Shown here: in pieces, positions 39,657-54,029 of the stretch
Layout: each line of letters begins with the position of its first letter
Numbering within the stretch: the stretch's first letter is position 1
Assembly: GCA_028023455.1 (NCBI GenBank)
Contig: JAQFVV010012404.1
Coordinates: forward strand, 15,735,000 to 15,798,999
Origin: Epiperipatus broadwayi
Taxonomy: Eukaryota; Onychophora; Udeonychophora; Euonychophora; Peripatidae
Direction of reading: 5' to 3'
Length of the DNA: 64,000 nt
Made by a program: the position numbers and the translations under genes
Notes under the pieces: generated by a model
The model's database searches: none
What the model was told of the DNA's origin: nothing
Seen by the model: the letters and a program-made list of their open reading frames with translations, nothing else

Positions 39657-41164
39657 AGATACTGTTCTATTAGCTCGGGTCAGCCATTGATGGCATTGAT
39701 ACTATGCAAAAACACAGAAATATAATGTTACCACCGCTGGCATAAAAATTAATTTTTAATATCTTTATATATTAATGTAATGTTAGTGTATCTACAAAAT
39801 CAACAAGTTTGTTTATTTAGTTGATGATGTGGAATATATGTATATAAATGAGAAGTTGGATGATAGAAATTTAAATAAGTTCAAAACAATTTTTTCTTCA
39901 AATTTTACTCTCACCCTGCTATGTAAAGCAGAACTTATTTGTAAATAAATTAGACAAGTTATATTTATAGTTAATCAAACCAGATATGTATTACGCATTA
40001 GAAGGCCAATAGTTGTATAGACGTCTACTAATTTAATCTTTGGAATAGAGAGGTACCGTGCGATCTTTTTTATAGATTTATAAATTCAACAAGAATCAGA
40101 TCTATGTGCATAAATAGTTCAGCGACGATAGCTATTAATAATTACTCATGCTAAGAATAAAATCCTGGTATAATACCCACATCTAAATTAAGTAAATGTC
40201 TTTAAGGGAAGTTTTTTATTCATTTCATAATGGTTTATTTCTTCTTTTTTTTTTTTTGTAGCATAGCAACATATAAATGTTAATAAGGTTGTTTCTCTGT
40301 ATCTGCAATACTGTGTAGTACTTGCTATCTTGTGTCTTTATGTTCTTCTATTACTTTCCGAAATACTTCATCAGCCAATCCTTAAATACTGGAGATACCC
40401 GGAATGAACTCCTCCTAAATGGCCAACCAAAGAAATGGACATAAGCTACCGAAGCATGCTTCATTCCTGAACCTGGCTCACCCTAAGGCTTTCAAAATTA
40501 ACGGGATTCTGGAGCCTTCAAAGCAGGTCTCCTTTCGAAGAGAACACTTTTACCGACAGGACCGGAACTTCCTCTGAACTGTGAGATGGTGTTGTACCTC
40601 TCCAATCTCATTGTTTTTCCGCACACTCATCTCCTGGCATGTAGGAGTATGTTGTTCTGTAAGAACACTACTGTGCCAGCTTTTGTGGATGGCAGTTGGC
40701 ACAAGTTGAACTGCTTGGTTTTGCTGTCAACCATTTTGTTTTGTCATGGACATATTCTCGCGCAAACATGAGCTGGTCGAAATCTTGCTTGGACGTACCC
40801 TTTCCGAATTTTTTTAAGGTTCCATGTTGAGTAGGGAAGTGTTGCGACAGATTTACAATTGTTAAACGTAATAGTATGTCAGATGACTTGTAAGCTAATT
40901 ACTTTGACATGCACATTTGAAGAGTTATGGCAGGCTGAACTCCAGACAACCTCAGGCGATACTGTAGTGAACTTTGAATTGAGCATTGGGATAAAGTGCA
41001 TAACATGAAGCAGCAGCCCGGCTACTAGAACAGCATACAAAACAGCCTCTTTCTGTGCTTTTGCATAGAAATAAGGCTGGCTGCCATGTTAAATGGCATA
41101 TTTATGTCTTTTACATACAAATAATACCATCATGTGGCTGACCCAAGCTAATAGAACAGTATCT
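39657..41164 (-). mobile_element. Merlin-like DNA transposon W1
   Basis: Terminal inverted repeats begin AGATACTGTTCTATTAGC at 39657, and the same sequence is found inverted ending at 41164 (one difference in the first 28 bases), followed by subterminal TCAGCCA..TGATGG words. The interior encodes, on the minus strand, an ISXO2-like transposase start at 40734. The 350 bases before that start are similar to the matching part of the element at 41455-42813. Length about 1.5 kb. The transposase is broken, so this copy is not autonomous. Confidence 0.65.
40480..40734 (-). pseudogene. ISXO2-like transposase fragment, frameshifted
   Basis: From ATG at 40734 the frame reads FNLCQLPSTKAGTVVFLQNN and, past a stop, CGKTMRL. 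A frameshift follows, after which KCSLRKETCFEGSRIPL appears. This aligns block by block with the fragment at 27525-27821 (LKDLPSTEFEAVSFL; GSWFDGSRIPL). The zinc-ribbon Cys residues are partly retained. The catalytic DDE region is not recognisable downstream. Confidence 0.6.
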
Positions 41165-41454
41165 TCTCATCATACAAACTTACTATTCTTAATTTTCGTA
41201 ATTTTTTAAGATAAATAAATATTCAAATGGCATTATTGCTACGAAATTTGTAAGAAGTTTTAAGTGCTGGACTTTTAAGTTCCAGAATATGATGCTATTA
41301 CTCCAAATGACAACTTTTTTTTTAGATAGTGAAAATCATCATAATCTCATATATTTATACTGACAGAAATTTTTGTTGGTATTTCTTGAAACCTTTGTCA
41401 TTATCTATTTAATACAGTAGTCAGTATTGATTTATGTTTCATTGCATTAGTTCA

Positions 41455-42813
41455 TCTGTTCTATTAAATCATGACAGCCACTTGATGGCATTATTGCTAT
41501 GCAAAAGCACATAAATATAACGTTACCAGGTCCACCCTGTTATTTGTGAAAGAATAATAATCCTATGCGTTAACGTAATTCATTTATTTCCTTACTAAAT
41601 TTACTGGTACAGTTTTACGTAAACATACATTATTGCAAATATTCTATTATAGTAGAATTCCCCATGTACGCCAGCGCTGGCTGGCAAAACCATCATCCCC
41701 CCTCCTTGAAAACTTTACAAAGTCTACTAGCATTGCTTGAGAGATAACTAGCTACATCGTGGTGGGAAAAAATGCTGATAATGCTTTAATAACTGAACTA
41801 TCTTTTACGTTTTTGGGTCATTTTTGAAAAGCAAAAGTATTTATTTTTTGACAATAGCTATCTTGAAAGAATATGTGTACGGATATTAATCGCACACCTA
41901 TTAAGAACGATTAATAATTTCCAAGTCGATTGGTTTTTTTTTTTAAGATTAATGAATGTATTCTTTGGACAATTTCTTTTGGTTTCTGGATAGAACTACG
42001 AGAAATTTTACAGTCATACATTTTATCCAAAGGCTTAATGTAATTCATTGATTTTCTTAATCAATTCCTGTAATTTAGTCGAGAACAATTTTATGTTCCA
42101 AAAAATTTACAAAGCTTTAACTACAAGTGGCCAAAAATTTCATCTTAGTCCTGCAATGTAGAGCAAATGGTATGCTTTTCACATCCGCAAGAATTAAAAT
42201 TTTATCAATTGATGTACCTTATTGCAAAGATTCTATTAGAGTAGAATTAATTAATTTCCCGTGTACACTGGCTTTTGCAACAGCAGTTGCCCTGATTTCA
42301 AACTGTCCATTTTCAAGTCAGCCATTTCATTTGTCACGGACGTGTTCTGGTGCAAATGTGACTTTTCGCATGAGCTGGTCGAAATTTTGCTTGGACATAT
42401 TGTTTCCGATTTTTTGATGGTTCTACGTTGAGTAAGGAAGCATGTTGATGGGTTGACAATTGTTAAGAGGTAATAGTAGATTAGATGACTTGTAAGCTAA
42501 TTCCTTTGATATGCATATTTGAAGAGTTGTGGCAGGCTGAAGCCCAGACACCTTCATAGGATGCTGTAGCGAACTTTGCACTGTGAGCATTGGGATAAAG
42601 TCCGTAACACAAGGCAGGTCAGCCACTGATAAATGGCATCTTTCTCTTTTAGCATTGAAATTAATGCCATCAGCCATGTTTAAATGGCCTCTTTCTGGCT
42701 TTTGCACAGATATAGAGGCCTAGAAAGGCGGTGGCCACATAAATGCCATATTTATGTGCTTTTGCATATAAATAGTGCCATCAAGCGCTGAAACGATCTA
42801 ATAGAACAGTATC
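41455..42813 (-). mobile_element. Merlin-like DNA transposon W2, degraded
   Basis: The right terminus (inverted GATACTGTTCTATTAG near 42798-42813) and left terminus (TCTGTTCTATTA near 41455) match element W1. Subterminal 'AAATGGCAT..TTTTGCATA' words are repeated several times at 42620-42780. The minus strand from about 42610 to 42240 parallels the leader and transposase start of W1 (CAAGCAAAATTTCGACCAGC, then ATGGCTGA), but the frame is broken by stops. The two open frames at 42127-42417 (+) and 42423-42707 (-) are by-products. Confidence 0.6.
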
Positions 42814-43829
<1,016 letters not shown>

Positions 43830-44126
43830 TGATAGGTTTTCATTCCTCTTATTTATCTCATCTACTTATCTCCTTATTTTAGTTTAAACTGTGTTTTTGC
43901 ATGATATTTCAATGAAATAGTGCTTTTTTGTTTTATAATTTTGTAATTTTATGCTAACTTTTTGAAAAAAATTATTTTTTTTAAATTTCTATTAAAAGAG
44001 ATAATTATAAGTACTACTATAGCCTATCTTTTGCTGCAGGCTGGAGCCCCAATTTCTATATAAATAACATATAAATGAAAATGAAAAATTCATTAATAAT
44101 TTTCATATATTTTGTGAAAATTAAAA

Positions 44127-45047
44127 GGTACTAATCATTAGGCCAGCCATCTGGTGATGTTTCTCTGCCAAAAACATAGAAATATGCTGTTTACACGGCC
44201 CAATACTTCTGTGCTTTTGCAAAGAAACTTACGGCCTATAGAACCACTGCAGGCGTATATGGCGTTGCACATCAATATTACTGGCCTGCTAATGTGCTTC
44301 GCGACACTATGCAAATATGCACACTTAACAGATTGCTATCATATGATGCGAGGGTGGAGGGAATTCAAGTGACCATAATTGTAATATGCATTCGAATTAA
44401 AGATCTTACCCCCTACCCAACATAGTATTTGATACTAATAATTGTAAGACCGTCGCTGTGCTTCTCTACAAATTTTGGAAGGTAGGAAAAATAAAAACAA
44501 ACCAAAAATTACTTTTGTCTCTATCTTTTGTCTCAGTGACGACAAGTTATTTCTCCCCATCTCTCCCCCAAAAAAGTTAAACGAAGATCAAAACTTTTGA
44601 CTTTTTCAACTTTGGTTTTTTTTTTTTGTTTTTAAAATACAGCGACTATACGGCGATTTTGGTTTTGGCTTTATTTGTATTACCCAATGTTTTTAATTTT
44701 GTCATTTTTGAAAAGAAAGTGTACAAATATTTAAATTAAATCATGTATCGTAAGTTATTTACAAGAATGTCAAAATATTGGTAAAAAAAGTTGCATCAAA
44801 TGTCAGAATATGTCAAAAGATGAGTAAAAAAAGTCGTATCAAATGTCCAAATATTTTTAAAAAGGCAGAGAAAATGTAAAAATATTTTAATAAAAGTCAG
44901 ACAAATTGGGAAAAAATATTTTAATAAAAGTCGGAGAAAATGTAAAAATAATTTAATTAAAAGTAGTCGAGCCCGGATCGATATAATTGTGTGTTTTTAA
45001 CAGAGAAAACACCACCAAGTGGCTGGCCTGGCGTACTGATTAGTACC
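44127..45047. mobile_element. Short non-autonomous relative of the Merlin-like family (W3)
   Basis: Inverted ends GGTACTAATCA..AGGCCAGCCA at 44127 and their complement ending TAGTACC at 45047, with subterminal TGGTGATGTT/AACACCACCA words like the other family members. The interior lacks transposase and contains a run of A-rich near-repeats at 44820-44970 (units such as AAAAATATTTTAATAAAAGT). Only termini and layout link it to W1, so family membership is tentative. Confidence 0.5.
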
Positions 45048-45744
45048 AATTACAAATGTTTAAACACATATTATTTCAATTCAGCACAAACTAACGCACA
45101 ATGATGACAAAACAAATGCTTTTAAAAAATGAGATCTTCATAAGCATTTCATAAGAAATTAAATTAGCAACGACTCCATAAGAAATTAAATTGCAAAACC
45201 ATTCTATAGACCAAATATAAGTAAAAATTTCACTAACACAATACAAAAAATAAACCGTGTAATTTATAAAAAATTATTTATGGCAATAAATTTGTAAAAA
45301 ATTAAAATCCAAAAAGGTGTTTTACTTAAGAAAAATGCTTTCCTCACAAAAACTATACAAATTAAAAGTTTAATTTATATCAAAAACAAATGAAATAAAA
45401 CCATGAAAGTACATATTTTATCAAGAAAATCAAATGCAAATTTATAAAAAAAAATTGAATTCCAAAAAGTAGAGAAACTAAGAACTATACATTTATTCAA
45501 AATGTGCTTGGGACATAAGATTCACGGTTTTTCCACTGGACTATTGTGTAAGGCTAAGTATTTCAAGTGTTGACTTACTTTCATGTTTTTACTTTATTCA
45601 GTTTTTGACATAAATGAAACTTCATCTGTATATACAGAGATTTTTTTACATTTTAAATTCTTATGGATTTATTTCTCTAAATACTTTTTTATGGAATATA
45701 TTGTTTACTTTTTATAATATTGTACTTTTTAAATTCTTAGTTAT
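45048..45744. other. Nmnat intron 2, A+T-rich DNA
   Basis: No gene or clear repeat. A-rich on the plus strand up to about 45480, then T-rich. Confidence 0.4.
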
Positions 45745-46900
45745 ATTTAATTGAAAAACGATTAAAACATCATATGACAACTTTTTCTTATGCTTACATA
45801 TGCTGTTAAAACAATAGCAAATTTCTCCACACAATGTTACATAGTACAAACTATACTTATCAATAGATACTTTAAGGTTCTGCATTTTAATCCCTATCCA
45901 GTGTCTTATTCAATATCTCCAGATTAGTTTTTAGCATATTGCTTTCATAAGTGAGGAGCCTTGGATCTGAGAGCAGTATACTTACATCTTTAGAATGCCT
46001 TTTTGGTTAACTATAAAGCTATTAGACTGAAATGAAAACAATGGGTTCAATTCAAACCAATCTGAGTATATAGTTATTTTGATCTGAATGTAGTCCAGTA
46101 TATATATATTGGTATTTTTGATTTTTTAATAGCCATAGTCACCATTATTCCTTGACCAGGATTAATATTAAATCATTAAAGCATCATATGACCTCTTTTT
46201 ATTATGCTTATACAAGCTGTTTAAACAACAGAAAGTTTTTCCTTAAAATAGTGCTATCTAGTGTAAGTTATAGTAATCAATAGGTAGTGGAAAATTGTAT
46301 ATTTTACAGTGCCTTCTCATTCAATATTTCCAAACTAGTTTCTAGCTTATGGATTTCATCAGAGAGGAGCCCTGGATCTGAGAGCAGTGCACCTAGATCT
46401 TTTGATCTAATGCACTCATCTAGTACTCACCTGCTTATGTAAGCATAGGAAAAGGTGGTCATGTGATGTTTTAATGGTTTAATATCAATCCTAGCCAAAG
46501 GATGATGTGGACTATAATTATTGGAAATCAAAGACTAAAATATATAGAAAAATGAACTAGATTCAGATTTATTTGATTGTACAAGCAAATTAGCTTGGAT
46601 TCAAAATGTTATTGCATTTTCATTTTGGGTAATAGCTTTATAGTTAATCAAAAAAATAAAAGGCAGATGCTGGAGGAATGCATAGATCTAAAGATCCAGG
46701 TGCACAAGTCTCAAATTCAAGGCTCCTCCTGATAAAAGCCATGAGTTAGAATTTAGTCTGGGGTTATTGTATGAGAATGCACTGAATAGGGAGTAAAATG
46801 CAGAACTTTCCAGCATCTAATAATTAATATAGCTTGTACTAGGTAATACTATTGTATGGAGAAATTTGGTATTTATTTATTGAAAAACTGATTTTGTATT
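45745..46900. repeat. Family Y inverted-repeat element split by a second copy
   Basis: 45745-46085 is one arm (CGATTAAAACATCATATGAC, then AGTGAGGAGCCTTGGATCTG). 46555-46900 is the opposite arm in reverse complement, with the same internal landmarks (GGTTAACTATAAAGCTATTA on one side, its complement on the other). The centre between the arms is occupied by a complete family Y element at 46095-46550. This is a nested insertion of one family member into another. Confidence 0.55.
46095..46550. repeat. Inverted-repeat MITE family Y, copy 2 (nested)
   Basis: The left arm reads from about 46108 through ATTTTTTAATAGCCATAGTC to TATGCTTATACAAGC. The right arm gives the complement (TGCTTATGTAAGCATAGG ... 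GACTATAATTATTGGAAATC). The arms are about 110 bases long with a centre that includes GAGAGCAGTGCACCTAGATC. AT-rich TATATA on both sides may be the target duplication. Non-coding. Confidence 0.6.
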
Positions 46901-48515
46901 TTAATTTCTTGTTCTATTGTAAATTTGCTCTCATTGCTCATTTAATATCATGGAAAATATTTGTGATGATCACATTTACTCAATGTATTTGCTTTGTAAT
47001 CATTATGCATTAATTTGATATCTAAATATATTATTTATTTATTTATTTTTTAATGGGACATATTATTTTCAAGTTTTTAAAATTTTTTATGAAATATATG
47101 AAAATAAATAGCTTTTTATTTGTTTTTTGTTGCTATGTGATTGGTCCATTTTTGGTAGAGCATAGGGGAAATTAGCATCAATATATCTTAGTTAAGCATC
47201 TTATAGTATAAATTACATTCAAATAGTCCTAAAATTTTATAATCACCAATAAAATACATTCATCTGATTCCATATAGTTAAAAAAAAAAGCCATATAGTT
47301 TGTTTTTTACAAGTTTTTGTTGTTGTTGTTAAATTCAAAATTAATATATTTATAATTTTATTATCATTTTGTCAACATACTGCACATATACAAATAATAA
47401 TAATAATGCTTTATTACTCAAATTTCACAACTAGATTGAAGATATTCTAGAAAAAAATATGCATGTGATGCAAGTACTGTCTTCTATAAGGATATTAATT
47501 TCCCTTTTCCAAACAACTTTTCTGTTTTTGGTTTTTTTTTATTTATAGTCTTTTTAATATATTTTAACAAAATACTTTTGTATCCAAATTTATGACTAAA
47601 TCCTTTATTTCTTTTAATAATGAACTTTTCACCTTTTTCTCTGTATCATCTCATTCTTATACAAAACATTTAATCAGTCTTTTCTTAACTTCAATCTCAT
47701 TGTTTCATAAGGATTTTTGATAAAATGATAAATTCAAGAACTAAAAACTTCCTGAATCAATTATGAGCTGAGTAAAATTAAACTTAATTTGATTAATTGA
47801 AAGAAAGTATTGCTCAGTCTGCGACTTGGTGATGGAATGTCACATCACATGAATTCCTATGCAATTATCCATTACATGTATGTATATAATCTAAATATGT
47901 ATATTACTAAACTGGAATTAGTAAATAAATTAATTTACTTTAACAAAGTTTAACAAACTGATGACTTGATTAACTCATTTGTTAAACTGTATTAAAATAA
48001 GTTGATTTGTATATGTATGTTGATTCACCATGGTGTTTTTTTTTTTCTCTACTATTAAAAGATTGTTAATGTAACTCAGTTCCTTTTTATTATTGTTTTT
48101 TTTTTCCTCATTTATCCATCCTTGTAAATAATGTTATAAGATTTTTAAATAAAGTATTTGCATTAACTATTCATTTTTATAATTTTATTCTTATTATCCT
48201 GAACTTGACAAATTATCTTATTGTTATGTTTTTATATACAGTATAAGAACAGAACTAACAGTAAGAATTATTAAAAAAGAAAATATATGTAAAAAGTTGT
48301 ATTATACTGATATAATTATTAAGAATCTTTAAATAGAAATGATAATTATTTTTTTCAGATTTTTACTTAACATTTGGAAATTTTTAGTGATTAAATTGTA
48401 AACATGACTTAATATGATTCCTGTTAATGAAAAAGTAAAATTATATTAAAAATAATTATTATTCAATAGTTTATTTTTACATTAATTCAAAAATGTATTA
48501 TTTTATTTAATCTAG
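46901..48515. other. End of Nmnat intron 2
   Basis: A+T-rich DNA, no repeat or gene recognised. The acceptor TTTAATCTAG ends at 48515; its pyrimidine tract is modest. Confidence 0.45.
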
Positions 48516-48583
48516 GATTTAATATCTTCCAAACATAGATGTGCTATGGTGCAACTAGCTTTACGTTCATCAGATTGGATTAG
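48516..48583 (+). CDS. Nmnat: Nmnat exon 3
   Basis: Encodes residues 57-78 and two bases of codon 79: DLISSKHRCAMVQLALRSSD then WI. This matches the conserved 'HR..M..LA...S.W' helix of the family. Phase 0 at the acceptor, phase 2 at the donor AG|GTAAAA (48584); codon 79 (AGA) is completed by exon 4. Only 68 bases long. Introns of 4.7 and 9.8 kb flank it. Confidence 0.95.
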
Positions 48584-49531
48584 GTAAAAAACTGAATTAA
48601 TTAAATTTTTATTAAGGATTTGTTTATAATAAATGTAAAATGTAAAAAAAAATTATGTAATTTTTTTAATAGTAATAAAGAAGTGCTTTAAACAATAATA
48701 GTCATTAAAAAAAGTGCTTAAAACCTAAACATAAGATTTGGAATTTGTAATGAAGTCACATTTAACTTCATAAAAGTTCATCACTCAATTTAGATGTGTC
48801 AAGGAGTTTAGGTTTCTCTGAATAATCATTTCACAATTATTATTTTTTTTGTTGTTGAATTATTATTTTAAATGACACTACAATAGAAAATGAAAAAAGC
48901 AATTTAACCAAAAATATGTTGCTGTTGTGTTTTTTGTTCATAAGCATATAAATCTGTTTAATTTGAATGAAAAATTATTTATTTGGAAATGAGTCCATGA
49001 TAGCAAAATATAAAAAAAAATTTCTTTGTAAAATATTGATGTTAATAATATTCATTTTATGATTGGTATTATTCTTATTGCAAAAGGCTTTATTTTACAT
49101 ATTGTGATAATTTGGTAATTGTAATCTAAATTTTGTTTATTTATTATTCAATTTTAAAACAAATTTATAAAATTATTATATTTTTGATAAAATTACAAAG
49201 AAATCAAATCATATGTCACATGACCTTATTTAACAGGCTTAATGCTTGTATATCGTAGTACCTTACTGAGGATGCCAGTAGCAGAAACTGGTCTGGGGTT
49301 GGGGATATTCTGCAAAGCTTGTTAAGAGCTTATTTGTGAGTTCTATATATAACTTTTGATAAAGTTATACATGCTACATAATATCTATATTGAAAAAGAA
49401 AAAAAATACATTGAAAAAAATATATGTTTTTATTTAATCTTAAGAAAATGTTTGTTGTGAAAGGCAAAAAATGCAATAAGTTCCATAGTTAGTAATGCAT
49501 TTGGGTTCAATTTTGAAAGTAGTAAATCTGG
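48584..49531. other. Nmnat intron 3, A+T-rich start
   Basis: No gene or repeat is recognised before the hAT terminus at 49532. Confidence 0.4.
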
Positions 49532-51670
49532 CATGGGCAACCTTTCCTAGTTCAGGGGCCAAATTATCTTTCTGTCTTCGAGTCAAGGGCTGAACCAAAT
49601 AATTAAATAATACAATATAATAGTGAATGATAAAGGGCTACATAAATTTCATAATAATGATGTAACAATTTAATGTGAGGATTAGTCTTGTACTTCAACA
49701 ATGAGCCTACCAATGTGTTGTGCTCAAGAACAATCACATAAAATTTTCAAGTTTTTTGTCCGTTATTCTTCTCCAAATTTTTGATTTATTAAATTTCATT
49801 CTAGAAAAAAACTGTTCACACATATATGTGCTGCCAAAAAGACAAAATTCTTTTTGAAAAGGCACTACATTTCTATATTTTTCTTCCACCAAATGTTTAT
49901 AAAAACCCATCAAAGCAATGTTGTTAAACTGTAATTTTAGCACTAAATCTGCTTGAACCTCAATAATTTCCATCTGTAAATTTTCTGGCACATTATTTAT
50001 ATCAGTATCCATTGGATGAGAAAAATATAGTGAATATGGAGTCAGTGAACCTTGTATCAAATTGCTCTATTAATGCCTTCAGTTCATTTCCATAACAATT
50101 ATAAGAGATATTTTTATGAGTTGCTAGAGTAGGAAAATGGTAACAATTTTTAGCTCTTATCTGACTTTCCAACAATTTTAGTTTATTACAAAAAGCACTG
50201 ACATGTCCATACAGTTCATGAATCAATTGTCCTGGTTTTTGCAATTTAAGATTTTCATTTAGGTATCCAGTGACATCTAAAAGAATGCTAAATCAAACAC
50301 CCCACTCATTATCTCTTACTTGGTTAATTGTTTTTCCTTTTATGTCCGTAAAAGCTCTTGTCTTGTCTCAGATCATAAATCATTTTAACCGTTTACCTTT
50401 ACTCAACCACCTCACTTCACAATAAGACACATTTTCATAATCTGAAAATAAGTCTGCCAAATATTCCTTAAATTGCAGTGATTAAGTACATGTGACTTAA
50501 TAAAGTTAATACTGGCTACTACAACTTCCATAACATTTCTAAATTTAATTGATTTTGCACACATATTTTGTTAGTGATAATGCAATAAAAATTTATTAAA
50601 TTTTTCACATGGATCTGTAATTCTATTACTTTTTCATGAACTATTCCAATAAATCCCTTCCATGCACCAACCATTGCAGGGGTTTCATCAGTGCATATGT
50701 CAGATAGTGAACTCCATCTAAGCCCAAATATCTTGAAGACTGTTTTGACTTCTTCAAATATATCTTCACCAGTAATTGTGTTTTAGGGCCAAAGTAAAAT
50801 TCTTCTGTGATATTAAATCCACATCAACTCCCTGAATAAATATTGCTAGTTTTGCTGTATCAGAGGCATCAGTGCTGTCATCCAAAGCAATTGAAAATGC
50901 TTTGAATCTAGCAATCTTTTCTTTTAAACTTTTTTGGATATCATCAGCCATGATTTCTATCCACCGGACAACAGTACATCTCGACAAACTAATATTCTCA
51001 AAATCTTTTTTCTTTTCAGGACATATTATACTTGCAACATTCAACAGACATTCTTTGATAAATTCTCATTCACTAAATGATTTAGAATGCTTAGCAAATT
51101 TTTCATTTAACACAAAGCTGGCTTTTACAATGCTTCCATGCTGCATTTATTACTTGGTGAACATTTTCTGCTGGGTATCCAAGTTCTTCAATTTCTCTAT
51201 TCCATCTTTTTGTAGTTGTCCATCAATTTTTTGGTGATCCGCATGTTTTGAAGTAAAGTGTCTCTTTAAGTTAAATTCTTTATTGACTGATATGGATACA
51301 TTGCACAGAAAACATATAGGCAAACCTTTATTCAGAATAAAATAATACTTGTCTGTCCAGCTGTCTTGAAATTGATGATTCTCTGTATCTACTTTTATTT
51401 ATTTTTTTGTTAATCCCTGACATTGTTCTAAATTTCAAAGCTATATATTCAGAACTGTCAAAACAAAGCTGTCTTTAACACTGCAGATATTGAACAGAAA
51501 ACAATATAAGTGCAGGTACTTAACAAGGCACAAACCCAATGTAAATATTAAAATAAAATAAAAACTGATTTTTACACTCCAGATAGAACACAATATAAAT
51601 GCACGCATTGAACAAGGCACAACCCCAATGCAACTATCAAAATGTCACATTGTAACATGTTCGCACACTG
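49532..51670 (-). mobile_element. hAT DNA transposon relic with BED-type finger and transposase
   Basis: The minus-strand reading, with several stops and frame breaks, gives in order: a zinc-finger tract ICFLCNVSISVNKEFNLKRH ending FTSKH (about 51235-51325); SLSRCTVVRWIEIMADDIQK; FKAFSIALDDSTDASDTAKL then AIFIQGVD, the first catalytic-Asp block (about 50825-50905); KPGQLIHELYGHVSAFCNKL; and the C-terminal dimerisation block LFGSTYMCEQFFSRMKFNKS (about 49775-49840). This order is that of hAT transposases of the GTF2IRD2/ZBED-like group. Possible terminal repeats are CATGGGCAAC at 49532 and its diverged complement ending CACACTG at 51670. Inactive. Confidence 0.85.
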
Positions 51671-54029
51671 CTAGTCAAAATGAGAAAGAGATCTTGATGA
51701 GAGAAAACAAGATGTGTTTTGCAGTGTCATATGATATCAGCTTAACTATTCAAAATATTAATTCTGAGAGGAGCTAAATAAGACAAAAAAAATTGATTTT
51801 CAGTAATTGTTAATGATTATGACATAATATTTTTGTAAAACATTTATTATTAAACCAAAAAGTACATCACTAATAGGGAATTGTCTTTGAAAATATTTTC
51901 TTTTAAAAAAGATTGCTCATAGGAAATATATGAAAAAGCAGAAATCGCCATTGCTGGCTTTACAAAAATTGCTTTTGCAAAAACAATAGGGAATATTTTT
52001 TTAATAACAGTAAATAATGTATTAACTTTTATAATTTTTTTTGTTTCTTTGATGATAATTAATTGTGAATGTATTCTTTTTTTAATGTTATAAATTTCTA
52101 ATATTTCATTTTGTGCCACAACATTTTAACTTGGTGCGTAAATTTTCAGATTACGCAAATATGGCAATCACCAAATATATTATTTCAGCCAAATGTACAC
52201 TGAATTAAATTACAAAACCAGATTAAACAGGGACACTCAAATATGACATTTAATACATTTTATTATATTCACTTTTAATTTTAAAAAAAAACAACACATA
52301 TTCTCTTTTCCTATAGCATTCCCAACTCACTCGAATCTTTATATATATATATAAAGAACAAATACAAGCTTAAATTAAATGCAAACATTATCAATTTTTT
52401 TAAAAATACAGTACAAATTATTTAACTAATATTCTTTTCATTGATCTTTCAAGATCGAGCAGGAAAAATCTAATCTGATTCACACATGAATTACAATAAA
52501 ATGCATATAAAAAACATTTAAAGCATATATGAGTTTAAACCCCTCTCCCTTTGTTTTAACTAATTTAACATAATATAATAAAATTCCCAGCAATAATCCC
52601 ACACTCTAATGTTGGAACATTTAAGACACTAATAGTATATATCTATTTCTATTACGCAAAATGGAATCAAAGTTCACTCAGTAACAATTTATAGCTACCC
52701 TGATCGATCAGTGATGGTCCTGTGGGAGAAGTATTTCATCCTCTGCTTGTCGTGGTTTGACCAGTCACTAACTTCAGCAAAATTCCAATTAATCTCAAAC
52801 AAAAAACAATCCCGTAACTTATAGTTTTTTTTTTTTTTGCAATGTTACTTATAATCCTGAGGAAACATTCCAAATTGATGAGCGTAATAGATAGCACAAA
52901 AATACCTCCACTATCAAAGTTTCAACAATAGAGCTAATTGCAGAAAAAATCTATACTGTATTTTCTTTCTCCTTCTATCTTTAAGAATTTCTAAGAATTA
53001 GAAATAAAACAAAAGACAAACTTTTATAAAAAAAAAAAAACCTGCAAGATCTTATGTTTTGTTTTTCCCTCTTTTTTTTTTTTTAATGTCGATTTAATTG
53101 ATTTCAAAACTTTTAAAATTCCCTTTAAAAAAAAAGAAGTTTTATTATTTATTTTAGTATAAAAAATATAAGTTTTATTATAAAATAATACATATGCGAT
53201 ATTAATTAATAATAATAATATATATATATATGTATGAATATAAGCTGGCAGAAAAATACCAGCTCAATTCTAACCTTTTCAATACGCTCCATGCAGCTAA
53301 TTAAGACGTGCTTTTTTGTTATCGCTAAGAATTTCGTTTTCACATTTATTTTCACTATTTTAAAATATTAATAATTTTAGTTTTTAAATTTTAATCATTA
53401 AAAGATTTAAATAAAGATATAAAATATAAATTTATTAAACATCATAATTATTTAATTGCAGAAAAAGTAAAAATCAAACGTAACTCTTGCTAGGCTCTAT
53501 TCAAAAATTTGACAATCGGAATCAAACATGGCTGAAATAGATTAGTGGGGGGGGGGGGATTAAAAATCGTAAAGGGCCGGAGGTTGGCCATATGTGTAGT
53601 AAACATTCACATATGCATTTTTTTTTTTTCATAACTACATTTTGTTTCACAATGATTACAATAAAAATTATACTTTAACTGGTTAAGGAGGTGTTAACTT
53701 TTATGAATATATAACAACAGTGTGTTAGGAATTGACTATTTTTAAAGTAAAATGAATCTGATAATATTTATTATTGATTTTAGTATTATTTTCTTTTTTC
53801 TTAATTTAATAGTCATCTTGATTTTACTATCTGGATGTATATATTATGATATGAAATAAATTTACAATTTTTAATAGTCATTTTATATTTATAAAAGAAA
53901 AGAAATGAATAGATTTGAATTCAAATTGGTATTTCTGACATTGTAAAAACTAAAGAATTTAAATGAAGATGGCTAAACACATACCAAAAGAGATGATAGT
54001 TGATGGATAAAGCAATATTTGACTAGATT
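51671..54029. other. Nmnat intron 3, A+T-rich DNA
   Basis: No gene is recognised. Features are AT microsatellites near 52340 and 53215-53231 and a 12-base G run at 53547-53558. The 89-codon minus frame at 51850-52119 shows no domain. Confidence 0.4.

Noticed and set aside
42127-42707. Two opposed open frames of 94-96 codons
   Set aside because: Both fall within the degraded Merlin-family element W2; the minus frame runs through subterminal repeat words and the plus frame is antisense to the transposase leader.
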